Source: Azadirachta indica
Lineage: Eukaryota; Streptophyta; Magnoliopsida; Sapindales; Meliaceae
Assembly (NCBI GenBank): GCA_022749755.1
Contig: CM040448.1
Coordinates: 3,034,481-3,098,480, forward strand
Direction: 5' to 3'
Length of the DNA stretch: 64,000 nt
Shown here: positions 1 to 17,859 of the stretch, piece after piece
Position numbering within the stretch: the stretch's first letter is position 1
How the letters are laid out: every line of letters begins with the position of its first letter
The notes under the pieces: model-generated
Seen by the model: the letters and a program-made list of their open reading frames with translations, nothing else
Database searches by the model: none
Told to the model about the DNA's origin: nothing
Position numbers and translations under genes: made by a program

Positions 1-5179
<5,179 letters not shown>

Positions 5180-7164
5180 GATACTGTCTTGAAATGTTTT
5201 CATTGAAATAATAGGATTGAATTTAAGTTGTATTATGTGGGCCAAGATCAGAGATACTTCCAAGTTGGCTGCTTTTGTACTTTCTGTTGTGGTTTTGTTA
5301 GTGGAGATTTAGTTAAAAAAAAAATAAGGAAAAACCAAACAAGATTCATGAGGTATATTCTTGTATTAGTTGAATGGGCATGCTTATAGATGTTTTGTTT
5401 AAGATTATTTAGATTTGGTTTAGCCTTTTTTCTTTTGCTTGCTACTCAGTTTTTTCTTTATCTTCTTGCTCTCTCAAGTTGTGCCTTTTTGCAAACGTTT
5501 TAAAAATTTGAAATAGAGCACGAAAGTTGAGCCATGTAACAAAAACTTGAAAAATTTAGTTAACAACAAATGTAGTAAAAGTCGTGGTGATGTAATTGCT
5601 TTATAGCTGCTGGTGCTAGAAGTACGTAAATGATAAGAAAAGAGAATGTAAGCACACTTGATAAATATAGGGTCTTCGTTAACTTAGGAATGTATTTATT
5701 TAAACTAACCAATTTAGGCTTACATTTCACGTCACGAAGAGCATGAAGTCACTGGTTGGCTTGACTGCAAGATAAATTTGATATCAAATAGTATTTATTT
5801 AGTTTTCCTCTCTTTCTCCCCGTTGGAGATGGAGTTCGGTGGAGCGTTTCTAACTTTTTATCATTTTTTGTTTCTTTCTTCTTAACAAAAGTAGATTTTT
5901 ACGAAAATGTATAGTGGTTTTGTAATTTTTTGTTTAGTTATATTGTTGTGGTAGTTTTCTTTTTCAAATTTGCAAGTTTATAAGCTATAAAGATAAATTT
6001 TATAAGATTTATTTTTAAATCCAAGAGTTTTACTATTACAACAAAAATATTGTAAGAGATTTATTGTAATACCAACCAGAAAAATTAACCATAAAAGGGA
6101 GAGCAATAATAAGAAGTTGTGGAGACATTTTCAATAAAGTTCCAACCTCAAGTTTATGTTTTGTGTTTCAAAGTTTTTTTACTTGTTGAACTCTTCAGAA
6201 AACACCAATTGTCAATGTGTTATGTTATTTTCTTTTTGTATCTTAATAGTTTTAAAATTTTTCTAGTTGTTTATTGTAATTAATCTTTACAATATATCTA
6301 TACCTATCGGTATAAATCTACTATTATAATCTTTTCTTGTATGGAACGAAGTTTTATGTTGTTGCCTTAAAAAAAAAATAGTATTTATTTAAAAATTATT
6401 TTAATTTTAATACGTTGACAAACCAGTTTTTGAAGACTAAATCATTTTCCCATGCAAGAAAGACAAAGCAAATTAGTCTTTTTGAGCACAAACCACCTTC
6501 ACCCTACATACTTGCTCCTACTTGATAATGATTTCTTTCTTGTGACAAACCTCTATTTCTCCTATTCCATCCAATCCAACAACAAACAAATGTAAAGTAA
6601 ATGTTACTTATTCAACTTCATCTTTAAGCCACTGGAGAAATGAGATGAATGAATGACCCTGCTCCTGCAAGCAAAATAATAATGCTCTTCTCACTAAATT
6701 TAGCTGAAATCAAACGAAAGATATAATAGAAGCGGCAGAACTATATTTATGTTTGATCCACTATTGTTTGCTCACTAAAAGTTATTTTGTTTCTCATGAT
6801 ATATTTATAGACTTACAGTAGTTGAATACACCACAAAAGGCAGAATCATACAACATTATTTCAAGACAAGTTTAATCAAAGAATAAAAAAACAGCGAATG
6901 AGTGAAAGAGCTACTCTAAAGCAGCTGCTTGAAGATTCTTGATTTTGAAAGAAATTAAATGCAATATCAGATAGATATGCTGGAGAATTATCTGTGTAAT
7001 TTGAATTCCATAATAGAAGTTTAACAACACAACCTTTTAGCAAGCAGCAAATTTACCCAAGAAAAGATAAATACAAATCAGAGAAAAATCATAAATAAAT
7101 ATATATATATATATATATATATATGCATGTATCAATAACAATTACCCTCCAAGTTGCTTGCTTG
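5180..7164. other. DCP5 3'UTR and AT-rich spacer
   Basis: The 3'UTR of DCP5 probably covers the first few hundred bases. The rest is AT-rich spacer between two convergent genes, with an (AT)n run at 7099-7124. I see no further gene. Confidence 0.6.
7099..7124. repeat. (AT)n microsatellite
   Basis: About 13 uninterrupted AT units lie just beyond the 3' end of the augmin gene. Confidence 0.95.
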
Positions 7165-9112
7165 CTAATCATTAGTGGCCAGGGCTGAATGTAAAACATC
7201 TTCAAGATATTTCTCAGCAGCAGCATACTGTCTTTTTTTATCCTCAATTGCTAAAGCAGCCAAAGCTTTGTCCTGCAAAAGCCATAACATTCTAAATCAC
7301 TCACACCTGGAAAAAAACAACATAAACACAAAATCATGGTGCTGTGCAAATTAAAATACAGATTTACCGGTGGCAAGTCCTGATAGCTTCTTAAAGTATC
7401 CAGGATTGGCTTTGTCTTCTTCTCTAACTCTTCTCTGTGCTCAGCCATTTCAACCAACACACCGTGACTAATCTCAGGGGTATAGCCCACACGATTCAGT
7501 AGTGCCTATCCAGAAAAAGATCTTAGTGCAACATATACAAAGAAATTTAAAATATATATTTAGGTATTAATTTCACAAGTTAATTGATCCTATCAATGAA
7601 TCAATGGTTGACATGAAAGCATTGGGTCCTTGATCTTTCATCTACTTTAAAATATATATTTAGGTATTAATTTCACAAGATAATTGATCCTATCAACAAA
7701 TCAATGGTTGACATGAGAACATTGGGTCCCTGATATTTCATCTGCAGCAAACAAACAAACAAACAAAAGCAAAGAGAAAATGCTATCCAATTGATGTAGC
7801 AACAAATTGGAAGAATAGATTTGGAAGAAAATAGAAAGCAAAGAAAAATTAGAAGAAAAAAGAGAAACAATTGAAGAATATATTTTAAATTTCTTTATAT
7901 AGTTACATGTGCTTATTGCATAACGTTCAATCAATTGAAGTTTCAAAAGTGACCTTAGAGCCTATGTCTAAACATCCTTTTATGTTCCAATCCTTTCTGA
8001 GCTAGTTGAACTTCTCACTTACAAATAATCATATTCAGCTTCATCAAATATTCTCCTGCACTACGTTGACTTCCTAGCAATTACAGGAGGTCATATTGAT
8101 CAAACAAACAGCACAACTATTTACCATGGCAATGATAATATTGATGGCAAAAAGCTGATACCTTATAATTGTTATATTGTTGCAGGTACTGTCTCTCCTT
8201 GGATGCCATCACTGCCAAGTTTGTCTTCCAATTCTCCATCTGAGCTTCGCAAGGAGGCACATCATCTTCTAGCTGTGCAAGCGTTCTGCCAAGTATATAG
8301 AAGAGCCAAAAATTTAACAATCAATACTTTCACAAGAACAGAATATTTCTTCAGGTTTACACTGAAGTTTACCTGGGAAATAACTAGAATTGTAGCTAAA
8401 CTAAAAGTTTACCTCTTCAAATAGGTTAACCTTGCTATGGCCTTGCGGGTGTAATCAAGAAGAATTTTAGACTCCTTCTGTACTTTAGCCTTCCTCTCCT
8501 CTACTGCAGTTTTTCTTAAGGAAATATCACCCATTGCTACAAGGAAACTGATTAAACCTCTCCTAGTTAAATTTTGAAAAAAATGAAAGTAGAGAAAACA
8601 AAAAGGTCAAAAATTGGAAAATGATACTCACCTACTAAGTTCAGTATCTCTTATGTTCAACAAATTTGCTACATTTGCAAGAACTTGTGCCGATGAAACC
8701 ACATTAGACGGCAAACTCTCTTGAGCCATTCCCACATTCTCCAATATCTCTCTTATCCTTGCAGCTACAACCATCAAAATCAACAAACCAACTTCCAGTA
8801 AAAATTTTATTTTGCAACTTAAGTTAATAATTACTGACCTTGTGATCGATACTCTGCGGCTTTTTGGCGAAAATCCGCAGCGACAATGTTGGCAGCTTTT
8901 GTTTTAGCCTGAGAGAGGGTTGCCAGATTGTACAAATGAGCTACGCTTCGAGGCGTGTACTCAAAATCAGGAACTTCTTTACCAGCTGCTTCGAACTGTG
9001 ACGCCAGCCACGCCTTCACCTCAGATATTCGTGCTGCATCGCCGCCTCCGCCGCCGCTCTTTAGGGAATCCGTCGATGGAGGATCAACCAGACCACTCCC
9101 AATGTCGCTCAT
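7165..9112 (-). CDS. AUG1: Augmin subunit 1 (HAUS1-like)
   Basis: Six exons on the minus strand: 9112-8839, 8764-8632, 8547-8413, 8285-8162, 7505-7368 and 7272-7165 (TAG). Splicing is clean and gives 303 residues, close to the ~300 of the plant family. The start is the ATG at 9112 (MSDIGSG). Recognisable blocks are ISEVKAWLASQFEAAGKEVP, FEYTPRSVAHLYNLATLSQA, LAQLEDDVPPCEAQMENWKT and LDTLRSYQDLPPDKALAALA. The protein is largely helical and coiled-coil. The augmin complex recruits gamma-tubulin to existing microtubules and drives branching nucleation in spindle, phragmoplast and cortical arrays. Subunit 1 belongs to its microtubule-binding part. The gene is divergent from the cytochrome b561 gene, with start codons 836 bp apart. 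Confidence 0.95.
7546..7745. repeat. 100-bp tandem duplication inside an augmin intron
   Basis: Two copies with a period of exactly 100 bp (7546-7645 and 7646-7745) share runs such as AATATATATTTAGGTATTAA and AATCAATGGTTGACATGA, with a handful of substitutions. They lie in the intron between exons 4 and 5. Confidence 0.92.
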
Positions 9113-9464
9113 TGCTGAGATCTAATGAATTTCTGATTTGATTATTTGAAATTCGTTGTGGCTTCAAAGATAAATGTGATTACAGCAAAAATTTTGAAAT
9201 CGAACGGATCAGTTTGCAGATTTCTTCCTGTACTTGAAGAGATCTTTATTCTAACCCGTTTGTGTTTGATTTTGCAATTTTTTACGAGTAAATTAAAAAT
9301 AATATGCAATCAATTCAAACCTCTCAATCGATAATACTGTTAATCAATTTGAATATTGGGTAAATATGTCAATTTTAATATCATTGAGACCCACAATCAA
9401 TTTCACCAAATTTTAGGGATTCAGATGTACTTTTTGTTTTATTTTTCACTCCTTCTATAATTGG

Positions 9465-9691
9465 AATAATAACATTTGTCCCTAAACGCTTTGGTAATAA
9501 CAAATTAGTAAATCTTTTACCAATTTAGTATTTTAGTCATCGATATCATACGACGATGCGTTGTGTTTGGCGCGTTGAAACTAACTTGAAAGACAAAGGG
9601 AACCAGGGAAGGTACTAAATTCCCTAAATTGAGTAAACCGTGTACCAATTCGTATTTTTCTAAAGTTTAGGGACCGAAAAGGTTGTTATCC
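9465..9691. mobile_element. MITE-like imperfect inverted repeat upstream of cytochrome b561
   Basis: The left arm (AATAACATTTGTCCCTAAAC followed by GCTTTGGTAATAAC) pairs imperfectly with the right arm ending GGGACCGAAAAGGTTGTTAT. The match continues inward for about 70 bases with indels. The length (~230 bp), non-coding content and terminal inverted arms fit a miniature inverted-repeat element. No convincing target-site duplication was found, so the exact ends are approximate. Confidence 0.6.
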
Positions 9692-9741
9692 CTTTTATAT
9701 ACGTAATATTTTGTCGACGTATGAAAATCCGTCGACGGGAA

Positions 9742-9749
9742 CTATAAAT
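9742..9749 (+). promoter_or_regulatory. TATA box of the cytochrome b561 gene
   Basis: CTATAAAT lies about 200 bp before the start codon, consistent with a 5'UTR of about 170 nt. A TGACGTGGCA element (ACGT core, bZIP type) sits immediately downstream at 9755-9764. Confidence 0.65.
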
Positions 9750-9948
9750 GTACGCTGACGTGGCACACCGAACCTTGGAAAGTTGAAACTTCTTTTCTTT
9801 TCTTCTTAGCACACAGGAAAACTCAGATTCTTACTCCAAATTGAGAGAAGAAATCCATTCTTCATTTAAAACCCTAATTTCTCCTCCATTCTAAACGCCA
9901 TTTCCAGATACTCTTTTCATTTCGTTTTCTTCTCCCTGCGGCTCGCGA

Positions 9949-12222
9949 ATGGCAGTACCTGTGGTTAGATTTCCGATCTTTCTAGTGATCAGACTAATCG
10001 GAGTGGTAATCTCGGTTCTGGTGCTAACGTGGACGGTCCACTACAGAGGAGGATTGGCTCTCGTCTCCGAAAACAAAGATCTAATCTTCAATGTGAGTTC
10101 TTTTTCTTTTTCTTTTTCTTTTTCTTTTTTCTTTTTTTTATGTTCTGTGGTACGATTTTTGATTTGCTTGTTTGTTGATTCGTGCATTTCAGGTTCATCC
10201 GGTTCTGATGGTGATCAGTCTCGTACTGTTAAATGGCGAAGGTAAGTGTTTAGAAAGTGGTTGAAAAAAACTTTTTTTGTTTTATTATCTATTTATGAAT
10301 GAATTTTGGCTGAATGCTGTTTGTCGTCAGGAGTATTCTTAACTGTGCTTGGTGGCCTGGACTTAAGTGTTCTGGAATTCTGTGGAAAGTGTGATGTCGC
10401 CAAATGTTGTTGTAATGCTGACCTTTTAGCACCAAAGAAAGCCCTTGTAGATAACTATAACGTTTTTATGTTTGATTCATTATGTTTGGCTAAATAGACA
10501 AATGGTTTGGATTAAAGAAAGAAAAAAAGAAATTAGACTGCTTCTTGGAGAAGCTCTTTACGAGTGAGGAGAGCCTCTTCGAGTCAGAAAAGCACTTAAA
10601 GTCACTAGAGAGGTGTGCTTTTAAAGAAATCACTTTCAAATGCATTTTTGGAGGGAGCATTTCTACTCTGAAGTGCTTTCTTAGAAACTCTTCCACCTTA
10701 GTAGGAAATGCATGAAGAAATATTAGCCACTGCTTAGTTTTATATAGGTGATGACTGGGTTGGTGATTCTGTAATGTGAATTTTGCTCAGTGCTGGGAAC
10801 TGAACCGGATATCTTGCCTTTGGTAGATTTCACCATTTGTAAAAATGTTCTGAAGGCTATTATATTAGATGTCTTTTATCTTTCAAATAGGCAGGAAATT
10901 GTAGCTATAACTATAGTCCTCTTGGAAGATGGTTCTGTATGTTGCTTATTTGTAAGACTTTTGACCTACTGTAATGATTCTTTTATGTGAAACTTGATTT
11001 CTTGATTTCTGATGAGGCTATCATTACATTATAGTCTCAGGATTTGTCATAATATTGTGATTTTTGTGCCAAGATGCTCCATATATGCTTCAGCTTCACC
11101 TCTCAAAAGGAGAAAAAGGAGCTGCCCTCCTGTTTGACAATTTAGAAAATATCTCTGTTGTGTGGTAACAATTATAATATGCAATTGTTCCAAAATTACT
11201 GGTGCACTTTTTTGGAGCCATTTCCTGAATTTTGATGTCCTTGAGACTGAAGAATAGTTTTCATCCAAGGCTTGTTTTGGAATCATATGATTCCTTTATC
11301 CAGTCATCTTTGTTAAGCATTTTGATAAACACTCTCGTCTGTGACATTTTGATTCTATCTTCCTATTCATTGAGAAGACTAGTTGGTGCATATTTGAATA
11401 TTCAAGTATGCTTCTTCCTTGATAAAGTTTACAGGAGCAGTTGGATTTTCCATGGTTGCCTCTTATGCTTCAGAGAGCATTTTGCCGCGCATCTTTTCCT
11501 AATGCTAATTATATGTCTCTGGAAGTGATCTTTGAATTTGAATGAATTGTATTTTCTAACATGCTGGTAAATTAGGAATTCTCTTTTTTTATGGTTTGAT
11601 GTTGTCTGATGCAGCCATGCTAGCATACAAGACAGTTTCAGGGACCAAAAAGCTCAGAAAATTAGTCCATTTAACTCTGCAATTCCTTGCCTTCTTTTTA
11701 AGCTTGATTGGTGTTTGGGCTGCTCTGAAATTCCACAATGATAAGGGCATTGATAATTTCTACAGCCTGCATTCATGGTTGGGACTAGCTTGTCTTTTCC
11801 TATTCGGTCTCCAGGTCTTCTTCATTCTCTATTCCATTCTCATTTTCCTCAAGTAGCTAGGTTTTACATTTGCATTCTATCTCTATTCAATTTTTTAAAC
11901 TGTTGTTTTGTTTGAACAGTGGGCTGCTGGATTTACAACATTTTGGTACCCAGGTGGCTCGAAAAACGGTAGAGCTACCTTGCTGCCATGGCATGTATTT
12001 TTTGGGGTTTACATATATGCTCTAGCTGTTGCTACTGTGGTTACCGGAATCTTAGAGAAAGCCACTTTCCTACAGACCAACCATGTGATAACTCGTTATT
12101 CCACTGAGGCTTTGCTTCTGAACTCTCTGGGTATCTTGATTGTTGTTCTGGGTGGATTTGTTATTCTTGCAATTGTTACTCCACAGAATGGCAAGGCAGA
12201 TGTTCTCAGAGCATCGGAATAG
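9949..12222 (+). CDS. CYB561A: Ascorbate-dependent transmembrane cytochrome b561
   Basis: Four exons: 9949-10092, 10193-10241, 11615-11814 and 11920-12222 (TAG), giving 231 residues. The protein has six hydrophobic helices and the four haem-ligating histidines expected of a CYB561: H50 (VHPVLM), H83 (KLVHLTLQ), H117 (SLHSWLG) and H156 (PWHVFFG). They are paired across helices 2-5 to bind two b haems. The blocks LTWTVHYRGGLA and FYSLHSWLGLACLFLF are typical of the plant ascorbate ferrireductase subgroup, which moves electrons from cytosolic ascorbate to monodehydroascorbate or ferric chelates across the tonoplast or plasma membrane. The symbol is a family name; plant literature also uses CYBASC1 or ACYB. 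The ATG is the first in the transcript region and starts MAVPVV, as in plant homologues. Confidence 0.95.
10100..10139 (+). repeat. (CTTTTT)n pyrimidine repeat in intron 1
   Basis: The C-T5 unit is repeated about six times, starting within 10 bases of the exon 1 donor site of the cytochrome b561 gene. Confidence 0.9.
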
Positions 12223-14781
12223 GCATTGTATGATTCTTTTCATGAATCAGAGGCGGTTAAGTTGTATTTATACTACAAAAGAATTACAGGATAGATGGAT
12301 GTATAAATATGACAATGTGGAAAAATAAAATCTCATTTATATATTTATTTGCAGAGAGAACCCGGGGAGGAAAATGAGCGACTGAAAATCCTTGGCAGAT
12401 TGGGCGAATGTTTTCCGTTTTGAATTTTCTTTTTATCACGACTTCTCGGACAGATACTGTATTTGTATGTGCCTTTACCACCGATAGACTCAACTCTTGT
12501 TCAGATGAACATTATTTTTTTATTTGTTTCTTGATATGATTTTGGATTTTTCTGATAAACAAAACAGGATATCTTGAATTTCTTTATTCTGTTATAGAGA
12601 TTAAACCATAAGAATTTACGCGGCCTTACTATTCAGTGAGACATGCATCTTTTTTTTTCTCTTTTTCCTTTTTTTGGGTTCTGTATATGGACTAAAAAAT
12701 ATACAGGGGACGAATATGATCATACATGTGCATGAGTGTGATTGCGATTGTGAATCAATCGTATATTTTAGGACGCTTATCAAGCAAATCAAAACTCCTG
12801 AAGACAGTACCGGCAACAAACAAAATATCTTCAAATGGAAGGAACAAATTCCACGCTGACTACTTACAATTTCATCAAATTCACGTCATTTACTGCAGTA
12901 ACGCATGTCCGTGATAGAGAACTACGTTACTAACATATAGCGGCATTTGTAAAATTGAAGTACAATTCGTAGTTACATAGAACGGGCATATTTGTAATAT
13001 CAATTGTGTGCATAATCTTGTTTTAGTTGGAAAACAGAACTTACTACCTACACATATCCACCGACGAGACCAAAAGAAAAAGTAAAAAAAATCTTTGGAT
13101 ACAGGCCGAAACAACATGTATGCTTGCTTACCTGAGTGTTGCAGATCCAAATAAGCGAAGCATTACCAGCAAATCTTCCTATAAAAATGTGGTCCTCCAA
13201 GCACTTGAAACTACCCCACCTCAAAACCAACCCTCTCAACACATCTTTTAAATCCTTGGCTCTAGATTCCAGTTATTCTAATCCAGAGGCCGGAGCTAAA
13301 GGATACAAAAATTTAAAAAGAGGGGAAGTTGTTGCAGTTGCATTACCACTTTAGCATTATCGGTGAAATCCCATGCATGCATCACGTGCAAAAGAATTTG
13401 CTCGGATGTCAGTCTGAGTAATAAGGAAATGCTGCCGCAGATTCTGATACTCGCAGGTTTGGTGAGCCGGCGGCTATTTTTTTATTGGAGATTCAGTGGA
13501 AACAACGATCTTTCAATTAATTCCAAGGCTATTTACTACCTACCCATTTGGAGTTGATTTGATTTTTGTAGCAGACCAACCAGCCGATTCAGCAATGGTC
13601 GAAATCAAGCTGATTTCATAGGTAATTAACTTAACAATAAAATTACAAGCATTTTAACTAACATTATCGATATAAAGAAAATTTTTCATTCATTAATACT
13701 TTTTTATTTATATAAATGCAGCCCAGGTGACAGGACTACCACTTCCTCCTGCCTACTTAATTAGTCTATCTAATAAAAGGGCAAGAATACCACGCTCTTC
13801 ATCACAGTAGATCATATTTTGTGAGAAGCACATCTCTGTCACATATCATTTGAAGTAATGAATTCGATTAATCGATGAACTAGCTGATTTCTGACATAAA
13901 TTCTAATACAATACAAAATAATTAATTTATCTTCATCATCTTCCCATATGAAAAGACCTTTTTGAGGCGTACCTTTAAAACACTGGTTAAGTATCATCAT
14001 CCCCCAACTAGATTCCTGGAACAGTGAGTTCACGAAGTAGTCTTTCTGAATTGCGCTTGAAAAATTAAGATCCACACATTTTCAAGAGTATCTTATCAAC
14101 ATTTTGGACAAGTACTCAATTGTTCCATTGCAATCTCCTAACTCTCTTTCACATAACTTTTCAAATCTTCCATTACAATTCCCAACTTGAAAAATGCAAT
14201 ACAGAATTGGAACTACAATAAAAGTAGAAAAAATTCATAAGAAAAGTTAAAGTGAGATACAGTACAACTGCATGTACCATAGCATTGACACAATATTTTA
14301 GGTTTCAGGAGAGAAATTCGTCATTCAGGTATTAAACTGGAGCTGAACAAGGTAACATAACAAATAAAGAAACATAAGAATATCACTAAAGCTTAAGTCC
14401 AAAACAGAAATCGAGATTCCATTTTCTCCCACTAACAAAATTGTCACTCCTGCTAGAAGATCATTGTTTGATCCCAACGGAGGATGATCAAGAAAGAAAG
14501 AAGAAAGAGAATTAAGGATGAAAATAAATTAACAAACAAAACTGCATCGCTAAATCTGCCCGGAGAGACGAAGGGATCGCACTCTTCACTGAGTCAAGCA
14601 AAGAAAACTACAACATGTTTGGAAATTCAATGAGGCTAAAATACCATTATTCCAGAAAGGCTGAAAAAAGATACAACAAACCAAGCAAGAACGACTTCTC
14701 CAGTCTTATTGTTCTGTTCAGATTGGCTGATATTGCAATATGGACAAATTTGGAGAGGCCTCAATGAATCATTTGACCATA
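12223..14781. other. Convergent spacer between cytochrome b561 and eIF2B delta
   Basis: This region holds the 3'UTRs of the two convergent genes and low-complexity spacer. Several short open frames occur on both strands, but none shows a domain, a splice-compatible context or family similarity that I recognise. Confidence 0.6.
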
Positions 14782-17763
14782 CTATATCCATAGGTGTCCT
14801 CTGCCATATTCCCGCACAATAACAGGCACACTTGTAGGTGGGATCTAGAAAAACCAAAGACACATATCAAGTTGCATTGATGATCAAATAAACAAATGAA
14901 CTAGAATAAAATCATTGGTGAATGTAAACAACGAAAATTCCACAGAAAATTTTTAAGCATTCATTGGCAGTTTTGCTCTCATGAGTCCATGCTAGCACTG
15001 CATAAACAAGCTTACTAGAAAATTGGGCTGCTCCAGGCTCAGCAAACACTCATAAGCAAATCAATGGACCATTTCTCAGTAGATGACTATAAATAACAAA
15101 CTATATCAATCTCAACTTATACAACACTTCCAAGCATACCTAAATTTTCTTTTTACAAGTTACTTACATACAACTTTTAACTTCAAAATCAGAATATAAC
15201 TTACCATGCCATAATCTGTGATTACCATTGATACATAATCTGAAGGTATAGCATCATAACTGCCAAAAGCAACCCAAAATGGAGAAGTTAACTAGTAAGT
15301 GGGGAGAAACAACAACTGGAGTAACAACTACAAGAACTTTTGCACACTTACGTCAGATTGAGAAGCTGCAGATTTTCACTCTTGTCCAAGCCATCAAAGT
15401 TATTGAGATCCTCTCTACCGGCAACCTTTGAAATGGCATCTGGATCACCTGAAAGAAATTGGAAAGACACCTGAACCATTAAGCGACCACTGAGCATGAA
15501 TCCAGAAATGAGTAACAAGTGTTTCCCATAGTTCTAAAAATGCATACCCAGCTCATTAGAGCATATTGAATCAAGCTGTACCCTTTCATGAAACTTATAT
15601 GCTTCACAACATACTAACACTGGTACATGGAATGCATGAGCAACCATAGCAACACATGCAGTCCCAACTCTTGAATAAACTGTCCCATTCAATAAAATTG
15701 ATGAAGCACCCAGAAAAACTCGAGTAACTTCATGCATAATATAAGATATAGCATTTATATGAGTGTATGTACAATTGAGGCCCTTCCCCACCAACCTACG
15801 AAGTAATAGTTTCCCTTCAAGCTTAGGACGAGAGTCTACTATTACAATGCGAAACTGTTTGCCAAGTTCATGGGCATGTAGTATTATCATTTCAACTGCA
15901 GTAGATGACCCATACGTAAGAAGAACATCACCGTCTCTGATCTTTGTAACAGCATGCTTGACTATCACTTTGTCAGCAACTATGATCTTCTCATTTATGA
16001 AACGATCAATGTCTGACTGAAGAGTTGCCTTTGCCTCAGACTCAGAGAGAGTTATAGGCATCTTGGCAATTCGACCCTTTAGAAACCTTATTGCATTCCC
16101 CATGCTAATTGAAAGGGGTCGACACTCGATAAGAAAAGAAACATAACTACTTACTTTTGCAGTTAAGTCTCTACTAAGTGTTTTTTTGGGTGGCGTTGAG
16201 TAATCTTTAATGGCCTCTTGGAATGCTTGAAGCATTGCAATACAACGAGCATTGCCACCACATATATCTCCAGATAAATACTGTAATCCAACCTGACAAG
16301 ATAACAAGATCATTATTAGACAAGTTCTCTTAGTGAACTTGACAAAATACCTAACAACCTGAGATGCATTTCTTTGTATCAGTACCTTGTAAACAGCAGG
16401 ATGTACTGTGTCAAGTTGGAAAAACTTGGATTGAAGATCAGGAAGCTGAGTTCCATGTTCATATTGAGGCAAATGCCTAAACAATTCAACTCTATTTCTA
16501 ACTTCAGTTGGCCTTACCACAGAACGTTTTTTCAACTTTTGCACTCTACTCTTATCATCATACTGCATGCGTGGATGAGGGATATCCTTCTTTCTATCTT
16601 TTTCTTGCGGTCGATCAGGTCCCACAGCATTATCGTTCTTTTGTGAAGCTGGCTTTGCAGCTTTAGCAGGTTTCACATTTGCTGCTGGGGCCACAGCAGC
16701 CTTACTTCTTTCTGCTGAACATCATGAGATTAGCAATAGTAAAACACAACGCAATACAGCAAGATCCAATTATATAATATATCAGACAAAGAAAATTCAA
16801 GTATATATATATATATATATATATTAGATAAGAGGTTAAAAGATACAAAGTAATTCCACACTTCCTGAACATTAAATATGCACACACCTAAACCTTAACA
16901 AACAGTTGCTTTTCTTAGATTACACAATACACAACTATAAAGGAGTGAGATCATATTTTCCTTCAAACAGGCTCTGCTCGTACTAAATTAATGTATTTGG
17001 GACTACATCAGAAGATTAATTATTAAATATTATGGTATGGCGGGAGTAATAATATGCACACCTTTCGCGGCAGCCTTTGCTTCCCGCTGTGCTTCTTGAA
17101 GAGCTCGTCTTTCAGCTTTCGTAGTTTTCTCTTTCAATGGCTTTGAACTCACATTTCGCTCATTCGGCGCTTCCAATGACACAGACCCGCCAGCATTCTC
17201 TGCAATGGCGTAAACATCTCACATAAAATATCAATAGAAATAAATCTAAAATAAGATTAAATTGGAGAAATATACTTACCGGAAATTCCAGGTGGCAAAT
17301 TGACGACAGATACGGTGGTAAGACCGGAGGCGGGCACACTACTAGCTCCTTTCACAACAGGCGGCATCTCAAATCCACCACCGGGAAACGATGACGCGCC
17401 TTGCAGTTTTCCCGAACTGCCCCTGCCACTAATTCCCCTAGCAGGAGGGGAAGCAGCAACGTCATCATAAAACTCCCCGCACGACGTGGTGGTTGTGGGA
17501 GACAGCGGAGGAAAGAAGGCGGACTCCAAGGAAGGGGAGGGAGGGCGACGAGGGAGGAGGGAGTCGGAGAGGTGTCGAGGCGGCGGGATCATGACGGGAG
17601 AGAGAGAGTTACCGGGGGAAGGAGAGTCGGCAAGGGGAGGGGAACGGATCGGGGCGGGGGGGCCGGATTGAGAGGGGTTAGGTGGGGGAGGAGTATTGGT
17701 GAAGAAACCGACTTGGCGGACCTTAGGGTCAATAACGGCGCGTGGGGTGCGTCGTGAGTCCAT
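14782..17763 (-). CDS. Translation initiation factor eIF2B subunit delta
   Basis: Seven exons on the minus strand: 17763-17280, 17199-17062, 16714-16386, 16292-15548, 15448-15352, 15259-15205 and 14844-14782 (TAG), giving 636 residues. Residues 1-160 are Pro/Ser-rich and probably disordered. A Lys/Ala/Glu-rich segment follows (EKTTKAERRALQEAQREAKA). From about residue 290 there is the conserved NagB/RpiA-like eIF2B fold: QYLSGDICGGNARCIAMLQA, SISMGNAIRFLKGRI, GDVLLTYGSSTAVEMI, VDSRPKLEGKLLLRRL, NGTVYSRVGTACVAMVAHAF, VLVCCEAYKFHERVQLDSIC, and an end in PPTSVPVIVREYG. The delta subunit is part of the regulatory core of the nucleotide exchange factor that recharges eIF2 with GTP. The 93-nt intron 3 (16385-16293) is open in frame, and intron 2 ends in a NAGNAG acceptor. 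It is on the same strand as UMP1, about 960 bp downstream of it. Confidence 0.95.
16802..16825. repeat. (TA)n microsatellite in eIF2B delta intron 2
   Basis: An uninterrupted run of 12 AT/TA units. Confidence 0.93.
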
Positions 17764-17833
17764 GAAGGAATGTTTGGTTATCGAGAAAATGTTAAGCGGG
17801 TCATGAAGGAAGGAAAAGAAAATTTAGGGCAAC

Positions 17834-17859
17834 GAAAGAAAGAAAGAAAGAAAGAAAGG
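17834..17859. repeat. (GAAA)n repeat upstream of eIF2B delta
   Basis: Six GAAA units lie 70-95 bp upstream of the start codon. On the transcribed strand this is a CTTT-rich leader, common in plant 5'UTRs. Confidence 0.9.

Noticed and set aside
10490..10700. Possible MITE fragment in cytochrome b561 intron 2
   Set aside because: It has repeated AAAGCACTT/AAGTGCTT-type words, but no convincing pair of terminal inverted arms.
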